DNA of 21,433 nt from an uncultured Amaricoccus sp. (GCF_937891315.1 NZ_CALAGI010000085.1:1-21433), one strand, 5' to 3'. Numbered from the stretch's first letter, positions 8,678 through 16,192 are shown. Notes: generated from the letters alone by a model not told the origin. Numbers and translations are program-made.

Positions 8678-9405
8678 CCGGCGACGGCGCCGAACCGGCG
8701 CTCGCGACGTCCGAAACCGCGCACGGTGGCGGCGAACATCTCGGTGGTGAAATCGGGCCAGCGCGTCTCCACGAAGGCGTATTCCGAGTAGGCGGCCTGC
8801 CACGGCAGGAAGCCGGAGACCCGGAACTCGCCCGAGGTGCGCACGATGAGGTCGGGGTCCGGCAGGCCGGCGGTATCGAGATGGGCGCCGACGGTCTCCG
8901 GCGTGATGTCCTCGGCGCGGAGACGGCCGTCACGGACCGCCTCGGCGACGCGGCGGGTGGCGCGCACGATCTCGTCGCGGCCGCCGTAGTTGATGGCGAC
9001 GGTCAGATGCAGCCGGTCATTGCCGGCGGTCTGGCTCTCGAGCCCGGCCATCAGCGCCCGCAGATCCTCCTCCAGCCGCTCGCGCCCGCCGATGAAGCGC
9101 ACGCGCACGCCCTCGGCCACCAGCCGGGCGCCCTCCTTCTTGATGTAGCGGCGGAACAGGCGCATCAGCCCCATCACCTCGATCACCGGGCGCTTCCAGT
9201 TCTCGGTCGAGAAGGCGAAGAGCGTCAGGTGGGTGATGTCAAGCTCGGGGCAGCTCTCGACGATCTCGCGCACACGGTCGGCGCCGCGGCGATGGCCCGC
9301 CAGCCGGGGCAGCCCCCTGTTCTCGGCCCAGCGACCATTGCCGTCCATGATGATGGCCACGTGCGACGGTGCCTGCTCACCGCCCGGCCGGTTACTGCTG
9401 TACAT
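8674..9405 (-). CDS. uppS: isoprenyl transferase (undecaprenyl diphosphate synthase)
   Basis: UppS is the cis-prenyltransferase that extends farnesyl diphosphate to the C55 carrier of peptidoglycan and O-antigen. The 243-residue protein has MDGNGRWA with catalytic D21, then GHRRGAD, FAFSTENW and the C-terminal RTSGE block. In that block the usual RTSGEQR/HRxSNFLLWQ reads RTSGEFRVSGFLPWQ: the phosphate-binding Arg and Ser remain, but Phe, Gly and Pro replace commonly conserved residues. The ATG at 9405 has AGAGGTGG about 7 nt upstream. It lies 55 nt after frr and overlaps cdsA by 4 nt. Confidence 0.96.
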   Translation of the reverse strand: MYSSNRPGGEQAPSHVAIIMDGNGRWAENRGLPRLAGHRRGADRVREIVESCPELDITHLTLFAFSTENWKRPVIEVMGLMRLFRRYIKKEGARLVAEGVRVRFIGGRERLEEDLRALMAGLESQTAGNDRLHLTVAINYGGRDEIVRATRRVAEAVRDGRLRAEDITPETVGAHLDTAGLPDPDLIVRTSGEFRVSGFLPWQAAYSEYAFVETRWPDFTTEMFAATVRGFGRRERRFGAVAG

Positions 9406-9460
9406 CGTTACGCCACCTCTGCCCGAACGCCTGCGATACTTGACCCTAGATCAGCTCGTC

Positions 9461-10024
9461 CTAAATTTGCATTATTTCTTCTTGTTTCGCCTCGAGCGCC
9501 GCGTCGATGCGGCCGATCGTGGCGTTGGTCAGCTCCTGGACCTCGTCGGACCAGATCTTGTGATCATCCTCGGCCATGCCGGCGGCCTTGGCGCGCTTCA
9601 GCTGGTCCATGCCGTCGCGGCGCACATTGCGCACGGCGATCCGCGCGCTTTCGGCATATTGCCCCGCGACCTTCGCCAGCTCGCGCCGGCGCTCCTCGTT
9701 CAGCTCGGGGATCGGCAGGCGCAGGATGGTGCCGTCCATCTGCGGATTGATGCCGAGGCCCGAGTTGCGGATCGCCTTGTCGACGGCGTTGGCAAGGCTC
9801 TTGTCCCAGACATTGACCAGTACCATCCGCGGCTCCGGCACGGTGATGGTGCCGAGCTGGTTGATCGGCGTCGGACTGCCGTAGGCCTCGACCGTTACCG
9901 GATCGAGCATCGAGGCCGAGGCACGGCCGGTGCGCAGCGAGGCGAATTCCGTGCGCAAGGCGTGCAGCGCGCCATCCATGCGCTTTTCAAGCGCGGCGAC
10001 ATCGATCTCTTCAGCATCCGACAT
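9461..10024 (-). CDS. frr: ribosome recycling factor
   Basis: RRF acts with EF-G to split post-termination ribosomes. The 187-residue length is close to the family norm (about 185). Typical segments are LRTGRASASMLDPV, then AYGSPTPINQLGTITVPEPR, then RKxLA-type sequence (RRRELAKVAGQYAE) and a C-terminal KIWSDEVQELT helix. GGGAGG lies 6 nt before the ATG at 10024. It follows pyrH by 29 nt, the near-universal pyrH-frr pair. Confidence 0.98.
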   Translation of the reverse strand: MSDAEEIDVAALEKRMDGALHALRTEFASLRTGRASASMLDPVTVEAYGSPTPINQLGTITVPEPRMVLVNVWDKSLANAVDKAIRNSGLGINPQMDGTILRLPIPELNEERRRELAKVAGQYAESARIAVRNVRRDGMDQLKRAKAAGMAEDDHKIWSDEVQELTNATIGRIDAALEAKQEEIMQI

Positions 10025-10053
10025 GGCTGCCTCCCTGTCCCGGTCGCGTTATC

Positions 10054-10806
10054 TCAACCGGGTTCAACAATGGTAAACCGACCCCTGCCCTGCACCACGC
10101 CGGCGAGGCCGTTCGGCTCGTCCAGCGAGAAGACCACGATCGGCAGCGCGTTGTCGCGGGCGAGCGCGATCGCCGCCGCGTCCATGACCTTGAGGTTCAT
10201 CGCCAGTACCTGATCGTAGCTGACGCGGTCGAACCGCCTGGCGTCGGGGTTCTTCTTGGGGTCGCTGTCATAGACGCCATCGACCTGGGTGCCCTTGAAG
10301 ATCGCCTCGCAGGACATTTCGCTGGCGCGCAGGGTCGCGGCGGTATCGGTGGTGAAATAGGGGTTGCCGGTGCCGGCGGCGAAGATCACCACCCGGCCCT
10401 TTTCCAGATGCCGCACGGCGCGGCGGCGGATATAGGGCTCGCAGACCTGGGCCATCGGGATCGCCGATTGCACGCGGGTATAGGTGCCGAGCGACTCCAG
10501 CGCCGATTGCATGGCGAGCGCGTTCATGATCGTGGCCAGCATGCCCATGTAGTCGGCGGTCGTGCGCTCCATGCCCTGGGCGCTGCCGTGCAGGCCGCGG
10601 AAGATGTTGCCGCCACCGATCACGAGGCAGATCTCGACGCCGAGCTCGTGCAGCGCCTTCACTTCCCCGGCGATGCGCTCGACGGTCGGCGGATGCAGGC
10701 CGAACTGACCCGGTCCCATCAGGGCCTCGCCGGAGAGCTTCAGCAGGATCCGATTGTAGGCCGGGCGGGTTTTCGGCGTCGGGATACTCGCCAAACCATC
10801 GGTCAT
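10054..10806 (-). CDS. pyrH: UMP kinase
   Basis: PyrH phosphorylates UMP to UDP and is allosterically controlled by GTP and UTP in this family. The 250-residue protein belongs to the amino-acid-kinase fold: LLKLSGEALMG (21-31), GGGNIFRG (64-71) and GTGNPYFTTDT (145-155). The ATG at 10806 has GGAG 10 nt upstream and a GGCGGG closer in. A longer open frame in the same phase runs back into the gap and is Arg/Pro-rich, with no family similarity, so it is rejected. The first gene after the tsf gap, it probably starts a transcript running through frr and perhaps the envelope genes. Confidence 0.97.
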   Translation of the reverse strand: MTDGLASIPTPKTRPAYNRILLKLSGEALMGPGQFGLHPPTVERIAGEVKALHELGVEICLVIGGGNIFRGLHGSAQGMERTTADYMGMLATIMNALAMQSALESLGTYTRVQSAIPMAQVCEPYIRRRAVRHLEKGRVVIFAAGTGNPYFTTDTAATLRASEMSCEAIFKGTQVDGVYDSDPKKNPDARRFDRVSYDQVLAMNLKVMDAAAIALARDNALPIVVFSLDEPNGLAGVVQGRGRFTIVEPG

Positions 10807-10843
10807 GATCCCGCCGCTCCGCTCATAATTCAGGCTCGCGATG

Positions 10844-10872
10844 GCGGTAAACCGCGATCGCCCCAATGTCAA
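10844..10872 (-). promoter_or_regulatory. putative pyrH promoter with overlapping dyad
   Basis: The minus strand has a perfect -35 TTGACA (10872-10867), 17 nt, then TACCGC (10849-10844) at the -10 place, about 38 nt before the pyrH ATG. The -10 match is poor, but alphaproteobacterial housekeeping promoters often rely on the -35 TTG. An imperfect inverted repeat (9-nt arms at 10839-10847 and 10852-10860, one mismatch, 4-nt centre) covers the -10 region. The site is inferred from sequence only. Confidence 0.4.
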
Positions 10873-10896
10873 ACTCCGAAGGATCGGAGCGATTCG

Positions 10897-10919
10897 AAAG
10901 CCGCGGACGCGCGCTTTTT
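10897..10919 (-). terminator. putative tsf terminator (A-stem-T, possibly bidirectional)
   Basis: AAAGC and GCTTT arms (plus-strand notation) enclose a short GC helix with one bulged C and a 4-nt loop. The plus strand continues into a run of five T; the minus strand, following tsf, has only three T after the stem. It lies between the tsf stop and the pyrH promoter. A further perfect 10-bp GC-rich inverted repeat at 10970-10979/10991-11000 lies closer to tsf without a T-run. Confidence 0.35.
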
Positions 10920-10969
10920 GGGCAGGCGCCGGGCCGGGTGAACGCTCGCGAGCCTTGGCGAAACCGAAC

Positions 10970-11000
10970 CGCCGCGGGGGACCGCGGCGTCCCCGCGGCG
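10970..11000 (-). repeat. GC-rich hairpin downstream of tsf
   Basis: CGCCGCGGGG (10970-10979) and CCCCGCGGCG (10991-11000) form a perfect 10-bp stem around an 11-nt loop, about 70 nt past the tsf stop. No T-run follows on the minus strand, so it may protect the 3' end or help pausing rather than terminate alone. Confidence 0.4.
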
Positions 11001-11071
11001 ATTTTCGCCGGATTTTCCGCCGGAACCGTACCGATCGGCGGGCCGGTGTCGTCCCCGCGCCGCCGCGTCGA

Positions 11072-11947
11072 TCAGCGGCCGGCGGTCTTCGCCACCTCGG
11101 CGGCGAAATCCTCGACTTCCTTCTCGACGCCCTCGCCGACGGCGAGGCGCGCGAAACCGGTGACTTCGACGCCCGCGTCCTTCGCGGCCTGGGCGACGGT
11201 GACATCGGGATTCATCACGAACTTCTGGTTGAGAAGGGTGACCTCCTCGAAGAATTTGTTCATGCGGCCGACGATCATCTTCTCGATCACCGCCTCGGGC
11301 TTGCCGCTCTCGCGGGCCTGCTCGGTCAGGACGTTCTTCTCACGCTCGATCAGCGCCGCGTCGAGATCCTTCTCGCTGAGCGAGGCGGGGCTGGTCGCCG
11401 CCACATGCATGGCGATCTGCTTGCCGATGCCATTGTCCGCGCCCTTGAGCGCGACGAGCACACCGATCTTGCCGAGACCGTCGGCGACCGCGTTGTGAAC
11501 ATAGGAGGCGACGCTGTCACCCTCGACGGCCACCATGCGGCGGACATGCAGATTCTCGCCGATCGTCGCGATCTTCTCGGTCACCGTCTCCTCGACGGAC
11601 TTCTCGCCGAGCTTGGCGCCCTTCAGCGCCTCCAGATCGGAGACGCCGGTCGCGACCTCGGCGATCCCCCGGACCGTGGCCTGGAAATCGGAGTTGCGCG
11701 CGACGAAATCGGTCTCGGAATTCACCTCGACCGCGACGCCGACGCCGCCCTTCACCGCGACGCCGACCAGACCCTCGGCCGCGGTGCGGCCCGACTTCTT
11801 CGCCGCCTTGGCGAGGCCCTTGGTGCGCAGCCAGTCGATGGCGGCTTCCATGTTCCCGTCCGTTTCGGTCAGGGCCTTCTTCGCGTCCATCATCCCCGCG
11901 CCGGATACGTCGCGCAGTTCCTTCACCATCGTCGCGGTGATCGCCAT
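11072..11947 (-). CDS. tsf: translation elongation factor Ts
   Basis: EF-Ts is the nucleotide exchange factor of EF-Tu. The 291-residue protein starts MAITATMVKELRDVSGAGMM, the N-terminal UBA-like domain (about 1-40), then the EF-Tu contacting SETDFVARN motif in the core, then the usual dimerisation domain. Two consecutive ATG codons are present (11950 and 11947). GAGGAGAG upstream gives 7-nt spacing to the second, and MAIT is the usual start, so 11947 is chosen. It follows rpsB by 84 nt, the standard rpsB-tsf operon. Confidence 0.97.
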   Translation of the reverse strand: MAITATMVKELRDVSGAGMMDAKKALTETDGNMEAAIDWLRTKGLAKAAKKSGRTAAEGLVGVAVKGGVGVAVEVNSETDFVARNSDFQATVRGIAEVATGVSDLEALKGAKLGEKSVEETVTEKIATIGENLHVRRMVAVEGDSVASYVHNAVADGLGKIGVLVALKGADNGIGKQIAMHVAATSPASLSEKDLDAALIEREKNVLTEQARESGKPEAVIEKMIVGRMNKFFEEVTLLNQKFVMNPDVTVAQAAKDAGVEVTGFARLAVGEGVEKEVEDFAAEVAKTAGR

Positions 11948-11990
11948 CATCGCTCTCCTCAACCGTTCTGCTCTAGTCGTTATGAATTCG

Positions 11991-12015
11991 CGCGGACCCC
12001 GCTTTCGGGTCCGCG
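11991..12015 (-). repeat. stem-loop between rpsB and tsf
   Basis: CGCGGACCC (11991-11999) and GGGTCCGCG (12007-12015) form a perfect 9-bp stem with a 7-nt loop, 16 nt after the rpsB stop. The minus strand continues AATTCATAACG, not a T-run, so a full terminator is unlikely. A partial terminator or RNA-stability element that sets the rpsB:tsf ratio is possible but unproven. Confidence 0.5.
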
Positions 12016-12031
12016 ACGATTTCGCGACGGA

Positions 12032-12805
12032 TCACGCCTCGGCGGCGTGCTCTTCCTCGGCGAATTCCTCCACCGGCGCCTCTTCCATCGCGCCGATGTC
12101 GATGCCGGCGGCGCCCATCTGCGCCGACATGCCGTCGAGCGCGGCGCGGGCGATCAGGTCGCAATAGAGCGCGATGGCGCGCGCCGCGTCATCGTTGCCG
12201 GGGATCGGATAGTCGATACCGTCGGGCGAGGAATTGCTGTCGAGCACCGCGATCACCGGGATGCCGAGCTTGCGCGCCTCGAGGATCGCGAGATCCTCCT
12301 TGTTGGTGTCGATCACGAAGATCATGTCCGGCACGCCGCCCATCTCGCGGATGCCGCCCAGCGACTTCTGCAGCTTGTCCTGCTCGCGCTCGAGGCCCAG
12401 CCGCTCCTTCTTGGTCAGGCCGACGGCGCCGCCCGCGAGCTTTTCGTCGATCGACTTCAGACGGCTGATCGAGTTCGAGATGGTCTTCCAGTTGGTCAGC
12501 GTGCCGCCGAGCCAGCGGTGGTTCATGTAGTACTGCGCCGAGCGCTCGGCCGCGTCGTGCACCGCCTTCTGCGCCTGGCGCTTGGTGCCGACGAAGAGGA
12601 TGCGCCCGCCGCGCGACACGGTCTGCTGGACGGCGTGCAGCGCCTGGTCAAGCAGGGGGACGGTCTGGGTCAGGTCGATGATATGGATGCCGTTGCGGTC
12701 GCCGTAGATATACGGCCCCATGCGCGGGTTCCAGCGGTGGGTCTGGTGGCCGAAATGCACGCCGGCTTCCAGCAGCTGACGCAAGGTGAACTCGGGAAGA
12801 GCCAT
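12032..12805 (-). CDS. rpsB: 30S ribosomal protein S2
   Basis: S2 is a late-assembling protein of the small subunit. The 257-residue protein opens with LRQLLEAGVHFGHQTHRWNP and shows GRILFVGTKRQAQ, MNHRWLGGTLTN, PDMIFVIDTNKE and PVIAVLDSNSSPDGIDYPIPGN, all family hallmarks. The C-terminus is a Glu/Ala-rich acidic tail common in alphaproteobacterial S2. ATG at 12805 has AGGAA 8 nt upstream. It heads the minus-strand block and is divergent from pepN. Confidence 0.98.
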   Translation of the reverse strand: MALPEFTLRQLLEAGVHFGHQTHRWNPRMGPYIYGDRNGIHIIDLTQTVPLLDQALHAVQQTVSRGGRILFVGTKRQAQKAVHDAAERSAQYYMNHRWLGGTLTNWKTISNSISRLKSIDEKLAGGAVGLTKKERLGLEREQDKLQKSLGGIREMGGVPDMIFVIDTNKEDLAILEARKLGIPVIAVLDSNSSPDGIDYPIPGNDDAARAIALYCDLIARAALDGMSAQMGAAGIDIGAMEEAPVEEFAEEEHAAEA

Positions 12806-12871
12806 TCAGTCGTTCCTTTTCCGGTTTCGCCGCGACGGGGAGAAGAGCCTCTCGGCCCAACCGGTGGACGC

Positions 12872-12890
12872 CCGGGGATGTCTCCCCCGG
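12872..12890 (-). repeat. hairpin in the rpsB leader
   Basis: CCGGGG (12872-12877) pairs with CCCCGG (12885-12890) around a 7-nt loop, about 70 nt before the rpsB start and within the RNA expected from the promoter at 12925-12953. In many bacteria S2 represses its own operon through the rpsB leader; whether this hairpin is part of such a site cannot be told here. Confidence 0.35.
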
Positions 12891-12924
12891 AAGCCGCGCC
12901 CCCGCCTGTGGATTGAGTGGCGAG

Positions 12925-12953
12925 CCCATAGACGCTTCCGGGTGGCTTGGCAA
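12925..12953 (-). promoter_or_regulatory. putative rpsB promoter
   Basis: On the minus strand TTGCCA (12953-12948), 17 nt and TATGGG (12930-12925) resemble a housekeeping promoter. It would give an rpsB leader of about 110 nt. No stronger pair is visible between here and the gene. Confidence 0.45.
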
Positions 12954-13119
12954 GGGCCGGATTCAGCAGGTCGCTCGCGCTCCGGTCTGGCGGTCGGCTC
13001 CCGCGGGGCGCGCGGCCCCTGGGTCCCGCTCCGGCCGACGCCAGAGCGCCCGAGCGGCCTGTTGGCGGGGCCCCTCGTCCTGCCCGACAGGAATTCCGCC
13101 AATATGAAACTGGAAGAGG

Positions 13120-13311
13120 GCTCATACCAAATCCGTTTGATTGTTTCGCCTTCGCCTGCGCCCTTCCCCGCCGCCGGCGAGCAACGCCGGGGCGATGCGC
13201 GGCGTCCGAGCCTGCACTGCGCGATTTCGAGGTTACGCGAAATCGGGACGGGCGTGCCCTGCCGGGGCATGACCGTCTGCGACGGTCATGCCGGGCACAC
13301 CCGTCCCGATT
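13120..13311. repeat. dispersed composite palindromic repeat, copy 1
   Basis: Three blocks here recur at the right end of the window in the same order and orientation: a 15-nt block (13120-13134, GCTCATACCAAATCC), a 29-nt block (13166-13194), and a 25-nt plus 22-nt block split by one mismatch (13221-13267). The element contains an 8-bp inverted repeat (CGATTTCG at 13222-13229, CGAAATCG at 13238-13245). It also contains a long hairpin from 13241 to 13311: about 31 paired bases per arm, one mismatch, a 6-nt bulge and a 3-nt loop TGC. The two structures share bases and cannot form together. Confidence 0.8.
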
Positions 13312-13338
13312 CAGCCGTTCTGGGAAATTCGCACCCCT

Positions 13339-13368
13339 CGCGCCCTCCGCAAGCTTGCTCCGGGCGCG
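13339..13368. repeat. palindrome upstream of pepN
   Basis: CGCGCCC (13339-13345) and GGGCGCG (13362-13368) flank TCC, the perfect 10-nt palindrome GCAAGCTTGC (13349-13358), and TCC. The whole is a symmetric 30-nt hairpin with a small internal loop. It follows directly on the composite repeat and may be another module of it, but this part is not seen in the truncated second copy. Confidence 0.55.
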
Positions 13369-13434
13369 CGGACCGCGGGCGCGCCACTGGCGCCCTGGTA
13401 TCAGCAGGGATGCCCCCCGCCCGCCGGACCGGCC

Positions 13435-13463
13435 TTGACCTCCTTCGCGCGCGCGTGACACCG
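13435..13463 (+). promoter_or_regulatory. possible pepN promoter
   Basis: TTGACC (13435-13440), 17 nt, then ACACCG (13458-13463). The -35 is good, the -10 poor. A start of transcription near 13470 would leave a very short leader ahead of the GGAGG of pepN. Confidence 0.25.
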
Positions 13464-13490
13464 TCCGCCGGCAGGCCAGAGGAGGACCCG

Positions 13491-16082
13491 ATGCGCGTCG
13501 AAACCGAGGCCCCGACGATCCGGCTGGCGGACTATGCGCCACCGGACTGGCTGGCCGAGACCGTGGACCTCGCCTTCACCCTCCACCCCGCCGCAACCCG
13601 GGTCCGGGCGCGCATCGCCTTCCGGCCGAACCCCGCCCGCGGCGACGCGGCCCCGCGCGAGCTTCGCCTCGATGGCCGCGCGCTGCGCCTGATCTCGGCC
13701 AGCATCGACGGCGTTCCGGTGCCGGAGAACGCGCTGACCCGCGACGACGAGGGGCTCGCCGTCGCAGCCGACCTCGTGCCGGCGCAAGGCTTCGTCTGGG
13801 AAGCCGAGACCGAGATCGCGCCCGAGGACAACGGCGCGCTGGAAGGGCTCTACATGTCGCGCGGCATGTACTGCACCCAATGCGAGGCCCAGGGCTTTCG
13901 CAAGATCACCTATTTCCCCGACCGCCCCGACGTGATGGCGACCTACCGCGTCAGGATCGAGGGCGAGGCGCCGGTCCTGCTCTCGAACGGCAATCTCGTG
14001 GCGAGCGGACCCGGCTGGGCCGAGTGGCACGATCCCCATCCGAAGCCGAGCTATCTCTTCGCGCTGGTCGCCGGGGATCTCGTCGCCGTCGAGGATCATT
14101 TCACCACCCGCTCCGGCCGCCGCGCGCTGCTCCAGATCTGGGTCCGCCCCGGCGACGAGCCGCTCTGCGGCTATGCGATGGACGCGCTCAAACGCTCGAT
14201 GCGCTGGGACGAGGAGGAATACGGCCGCGAATACGATCTCGACCGGTTCATGATCGTCGCGGTCGATGATTTCAACATGGGGGCGATGGAGAACAAGGGC
14301 CTCAATATCTTCAATGCCCGCTATGTTCTGGCGAGCCCCGAGACCGCCACCGACGCCGACTACAAGGCGATCGAGACCATCATCGCCCACGAATATTTCC
14401 ACAACTGGACCGGCAACCGGATCACCTGCCGCGACTGGTTCCAGCTCTGCCTCAAGGAAGGGCTGACCGTGTTTCGCGATCAGCAGTTCTCGGCGCATGA
14501 GCGCGACGCGGCGGTGAAGCGGATCGAGGACGTGATCCGCCTGCGCGGCGCGCAGTTCCGCGAGGATGGCGGGCCCCTCGCCCATCCGGTCCGGCCGGAG
14601 GAATATGTCGAGATCAACAACTTCTACACGGCCACGGTCTACGAGAAGGGCGCCGAACTGATCGGCATGCTGCGGCGCCTCGTCGGGGCGGAGACCTACC
14701 GCGCGGCGCTCGACCTCTATTTCGAGCGCCACGACGGCCAGGCCTGCGCCATCGAGGACTGGATCGCCGTGTTCGAGGACGCCTCGGGCCGCGACCTCGC
14801 GCAGTTCAAGCGCTGGTATTCCCAGGCCGGCACGCCGCGGGTCGCCGTCGCCGAAAGCTGGGAGGACGGACGCTACAGCCTCACCCTCAGCCAATCGACC
14901 CCCCCGACGCCCGGCCAGCCGGAGAAGGCGCCGCTGGTCATCCCCGTGGCCTACGCGCTGCTCGACGAGGCGGGCGGCGAGGTGGCGTCCGGCGAGCTGG
15001 AGCTGACCGAGCCCCGGCAGAGCTTCGACTGGGCGCTCGCGGCCCGTCCGGTGCCGTCGCTGCTGCGCGGTTTCTCGGCACCGGTGATGCTCGAACGGCC
15101 GAGCACGCGCGACGAGCGCGCCTTCCGCCTCGCCCATGACGGCGATCCGTTCAACCGCTGGGAAGCGGGCCGCGCCGCCGCGGTCGACGCGCTCGCGGCG
15201 CTGGTCGCCGACCCGGGCGCGTCCGTCGATCCGGGCTATCTCGCCGCGCTGGCGGCGGTCGCGGATGACCGGCGGCTGGACCCCGCCTTCAAGGCGCTGG
15301 CCCTCGGCCTGCCCTCCGAGGAGGAGACCTTCGCCTCTCTGGCAGGCGAGACGGCCCCGGACCCGCTCGCCGTGCATCGGGCGCGCGAGGCGCTTCGGGC
15401 CGCGATCGCGACCGCGCTCGGCGACCGGCCGGCCCGGCTCTATGCCACGAACGCCGTGCCCGGCCCCTACACACCCGACGCGGCCGCCGCCGGAAAGCGC
15501 GCGCTGCGGGCGCGGGCGCTCGAATTCCTGACCGCGCTCGATCCCGACGCCCACGAGGCCGCCGCGCAATTCGCCGCCGCCGACAACATGACCGAGCGGA
15601 TGACCGCGCTCACCCTCCTCGTCGGCCGCGGCCGGGGCGAGGCCGCGCTCGCCGCCTTCCATGACGACTGGCGCCAGGATCGGCTGGTGATCGACAAATG
15701 GTTCGCCGTCCAGGCTACCCAGACCCCGCCGGCGCTCGCCGTCGAAACCGTCGCCGCCCTCACCCGCCACGCCGATTTCGACTGGCGGAACCCGAACCGG
15801 TTCCGCGCGCTGATCGGCGGTTTCGCGATGGGAAATCTCGCCGGGTTCCATCGCGCCGACGGGCGGGGCTACGGGCTGTTCATCGACTGGCTGATCCGCC
15901 TCGACCCGATCAACCCGCAGACCACGGCGCGGCTGGCGGCGACCATGGGCAACTGGACCCGCTTCGACGAAGGCCGCCGCGCCGTCATCCGGGCCGAGCT
16001 TGAACGGCTCGCGGCGCTCCCCGGCCTGTCGCGCGATACCGGCGAAATCGTCGGCCGGCTGCTGCGGGCGGAGACGCGCTGA
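13491..16082 (+). CDS. pepN: aminopeptidase N (family M1)
   Basis: PepN is a broad-specificity cytoplasmic zinc aminopeptidase. The 863-residue length matches the proteobacterial family (about 870). The exopeptidase motif GAMEN is at 264-268. The zinc site is H300-E301-x-x-H304 followed by E323 (LKEGLTVFRD), the exact HExxH-18-E spacing. TEIAPEDNGALEGLY and the GMYCTQCEAQGFR block match the N-terminal substrate domain, and the C-terminal helical domain runs to the end. GGAGG lies 7-8 nt before the ATG at 13491; the open frame extends back through the palindromic region to 12786, but that extension is not family-like. It is divergent from rpsB and 244 nt before gatB. Confidence 0.97.
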   Translation: MRVETEAPTIRLADYAPPDWLAETVDLAFTLHPAATRVRARIAFRPNPARGDAAPRELRLDGRALRLISASIDGVPVPENALTRDDEGLAVAADLVPAQGFVWEAETEIAPEDNGALEGLYMSRGMYCTQCEAQGFRKITYFPDRPDVMATYRVRIEGEAPVLLSNGNLVASGPGWAEWHDPHPKPSYLFALVAGDLVAVEDHFTTRSGRRALLQIWVRPGDEPLCGYAMDALKRSMRWDEEEYGREYDLDRFMIVAVDDFNMGAMENKGLNIFNARYVLASPETATDADYKAIETIIAHEYFHNWTGNRITCRDWFQLCLKEGLTVFRDQQFSAHERDAAVKRIEDVIRLRGAQFREDGGPLAHPVRPEEYVEINNFYTATVYEKGAELIGMLRRLVGAETYRAALDLYFERHDGQACAIEDWIAVFEDASGRDLAQFKRWYSQAGTPRVAVAESWEDGRYSLTLSQSTPPTPGQPEKAPLVIPVAYALLDEAGGEVASGELELTEPRQSFDWALAARPVPSLLRGFSAPVMLERPSTRDERAFRLAHDGDPFNRWEAGRAAAVDALAALVADPGASVDPGYLAALAAVADDRRLDPAFKALALGLPSEEETFASLAGETAPDPLAVHRAREALRAAIATALGDRPARLYATNAVPGPYTPDAAAAGKRALRARALEFLTALDPDAHEAAAQFAAADNMTERMTALTLLVGRGRGEAALAAFHDDWRQDRLVIDKWFAVQATQTPPALAVETVAALTRHADFDWRNPNRFRALIGGFAMGNLAGFHRADGRGYGLFIDWLIRLDPINPQTTARLAATMGNWTRFDEGRRAVIRAELERLAALPGLSRDTGEIVGRLLRAETR

Positions 16083-16192
16083 GCGGGCGGCCGCCGCCTG
16101 CCGTACGGACCGGATCTGGTGGCGCGGGGCGCGAGGGATTCGAATTTGGCCGGGAGCCTTGATGCGGGGCGGGCATTCCCGGCCTGCCCGTC

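Larger units (their letters stand above)
12954..13490. other. intergenic region between divergent rpsB and pepN
   Basis: No convincing gene is seen here. Open frames in this interval are Arg/Pro/Gly-rich, lack ribosome binding sites and cross the palindromes. The interval from about 12954 to 13119 shows nothing recognisable beyond high GC. From 13120 it holds a composite palindromic repeat (first copy), then another palindrome at 13339-13368, then the short pepN upstream region. Confidence 0.6.

Noticed and set aside
7851..8933. Very long dxr frame reaching back over cdsA
   Set aside because: cdsA with its full signature lies there in another frame; Dxr proteins start at the Rossmann motif found just after 7850.
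12806..13270. A 154-codon minus-strand open frame upstream of rpsB
   Set aside because: No ribosome binding site, composition dominated by Arg/Gly/Pro, and it runs through the repeat and the rpsB promoter region.
13120..13370. CRISPR array or integron attachment site
   Set aside because: There are no regular spacers or repeated units of constant length within the block, no cas or integrase gene in the window, and the copies are 8 kb apart.
12786..13490. N-terminal extension of pepN by 235 codons
   Set aside because: The added sequence is Arg/Gly/Pro-rich and passes through the palindromic repeat; the ATG at 13491 has GGAGG and gives the family-typical length.
13401..15851. An 816-codon minus-strand open frame over pepN
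   Set aside because: It mirrors pepN codons; pepN has zinc motifs, a ribosome binding site and full family length, while this frame shows none.
16083..16120. GC-rich inverted repeat right after the pepN stop as a terminator
   Set aside because: The arms abut with almost no loop (GGCGGCCGCC) and no T-run follows.
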